A stretch of DNA of 6,759 nt, from contig SKLC01000161.1 in assembly GCA_007123425.1 (NCBI GenBank), forward strand, positions 1 to 6,759, given 5' to 3'. The notes below the pieces were generated by a model. It was not told the origin of the DNA. It ran no database searches and saw only the letters and a list, made by a program, of their open reading frames with translations. A program made the position numbers and the translations under genes. Positions 6,303-6,759 of this stretch are shown piece after piece (position 1 is the first letter of the stretch; each line of letters begins with the position of its first letter). This stretch comes from Nitriliruptoraceae bacterium. Its GTDB lineage: Bacteria > Actinomycetota > Nitriliruptoria > Nitriliruptorales > Nitriliruptoraceae.

Positions 6303-6324
6303 CCGCCACGAGGCCGCCACGAGG
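6303..6324. repeat. Perfect tandem 11-bp repeat next to the dnaB stop
   Basis: CCGCCACGAGG occurs twice head to tail and ends exactly at the base before the dnaB stop codon (complement at 6325-6327). It fills nearly half of the 51-bp convergent gap. It looks like a recent small duplication; no function is apparent. Confidence 0.6.
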
Positions 6325-6759
6325 TCAGACCGGCGGCATCGTGCTGCCGGGGCCACCCGCCCCGGCCCCCGGGGCGCCCGAAGTGCCGCGGGCGAGGTTG
6401 GCGAACTTCGTGAGGTGGTCCAGGAACGCCAGGCGGACGGTGCCGGTGCGGCCGTTGCGGTGCTTGGCGATGATCAGCTCCGCGATGCCGCGGTCGGGGC
6501 TGTCCTCGTCGTACACCTCGTCGCGGTAGATGAAGCCCACGATGTCCGCATCCTGCTCGATCGAGTTGTGGAGCACGAGTCCTTCAGCCACGAAGTTGTG
6601 GTGCTCCGCGACGGTCGCGTCGAAGACCTCCCGCTCACCGATCGGCTCGATCGCCACGATCTCATCCCACCGCAGGTCGTCGGTGGCCCAGCGGTGCAGC
6701 GTCTCGTCCTCCAACTCGCTTGCGATGCGCTCGAGTCGGGCGCGGGACGGCGCCGACCG
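6325..6759 (-). CDS. dnaB: Replicative DNA helicase DnaB, intein-containing, C-terminal part only
   Basis: The frame is open to the right edge (145 codons visible), so most of the gene, including its start, lies outside. Codons from 6564 down to the stop encode the last 79 residues of mature DnaB, the hexameric helicase that unwinds DNA at the replication fork. The block SIEQDADIVGFIYRDE, then GIAELIIAKHRNG and GTVRLAFLDHLTKFANL, is the conserved end of the RecA-like helicase domain, including the motif-4 region with the Arg-finger-like segment KHRNG. A short Gly/Ala/Pro-rich tail of about 20 residues follows and looks non-conserved. Everything upstream of codon 6564 is intein, not helicase. 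The gene is convergent with the TMEM175-like gene, 51 bases away, and shows no sign of being a pseudogene. Confidence 0.95.
   Translation of the reverse strand, partial: RSAPSRARLERIASELEDETLHRWATDDLRWDEIVAIEPIGEREVFDATVAEHHNFVAEGLVLHNSIEQDADIVGFIYRDEVYDEDSPDRGIAELIIAKHRNGRTGTVRLAFLDHLTKFANLARGTSGAPGAGAGGPGSTMPPV
6565..6759 (-). other. DnaB intein, C-terminal splicing region (partial)
   Basis: A protein intron excised after translation. The visible 65 residues include block F, VFDATVAEHHNFVAEG, and block G, LVLHN, followed by Ser as the first C-extein residue. Thus the penultimate His, terminal Asn and +1 Ser needed for Asn cyclisation and the second acyl shift are all present, and splicing looks competent at this end. 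The insertion point just before SIEQD is the one I recall for the Synechocystis DnaB intein. The preceding DLRWDEIVAIEPIGE is typical of the stretch that links a LAGLIDADG endonuclease domain to block F, but no endonuclease motif is visible because the window ends. Whether it is full-length or a mini-intein cannot be told. Confidence 0.93.

Noticed and set aside
6292..6307. GGCGG/CCGCC stem in the convergent gap, considered as a shared terminator
   Set aside because: The stem is only 5 bp and no T-run follows on either strand, so it is too weak to call.
5527..6309. 260-codon minus-strand open frame opposite the TMEM175-like gene
   Set aside because: It is rich in Glu, Gly and Arg with no domain and is antisense to a clear membrane protein with family signatures.
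6325..6714. Reading the right-edge gene as a complete short protein starting at the TTG at 6714
   Set aside because: The frame stays open to the window edge, and the residues around 6714 are interior intein sequence. This is a truncated view of dnaB, not a separate gene.

Overview
The window is very GC-rich DNA, almost certainly from a high-GC Actinomycetota. Three things support this: an Mce gene run in the actinobacterial A-B-C-D order, strong GGAGG-type ribosome binding sites before nearly every gene, and long spurious open frames on the antisense strand. The Mce proteins are unusually rich in Asp and Glu. That would fit a salt-adapted, deep-branching actinobacterium (Nitriliruptoria- or Acidimicrobiia-like), but this placement is inference only.

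Layout. (1) Positions 1-4594, minus strand, read right to left: four tightly coupled genes for Mce (mammalian cell entry) proteins. I read them as MceA-like (4594-3542), MceB-like (3542-2541), MceC-like (2541-1249) and an MceD-like lipoprotein (1252 to the left edge, 3' end cut off). Each has one N-terminal membrane anchor or lipobox, an MCE domain and a long helical tail. Consecutive genes overlap by 1, 1 and 4 bases. Such proteins form the periplasmic, cell-wall-spanning part of an ABC-type lipid importer. The YrbE permeases that normally precede mceA are absent here. (2) Positions 4595-4895: a 301-bp divergent intergenic region with short repeats and a hairpin. It must hold the mce promoter and probably that of the rightward genes. 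(3) Positions 4896-6273, plus strand: a GNAT acetyltransferase followed, with a 47-base overlap, by a six-helix TMEM175-family (DUF1211) potassium-channel-like protein. (4) Positions 6325-6759, minus strand, convergent: the 3' end of dnaB (replicative helicase), interrupted by an intein whose C-terminal splice junction is in the window.

Working together: the four Mce proteins are subunits of one complex and are probably translated in a fixed ratio by coupling. The GNAT/TMEM175 pair is one transcription unit with no evident functional link. dnaB is an unrelated housekeeping gene.

I found no RNA genes, CRISPR arrays, insertion sequences or phage genes. I see nothing that looks like a wholly new system. 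The points most worth a second look are the lipobox on the D-position Mce protein, the missing upstream YrbE genes and the DnaB intein.
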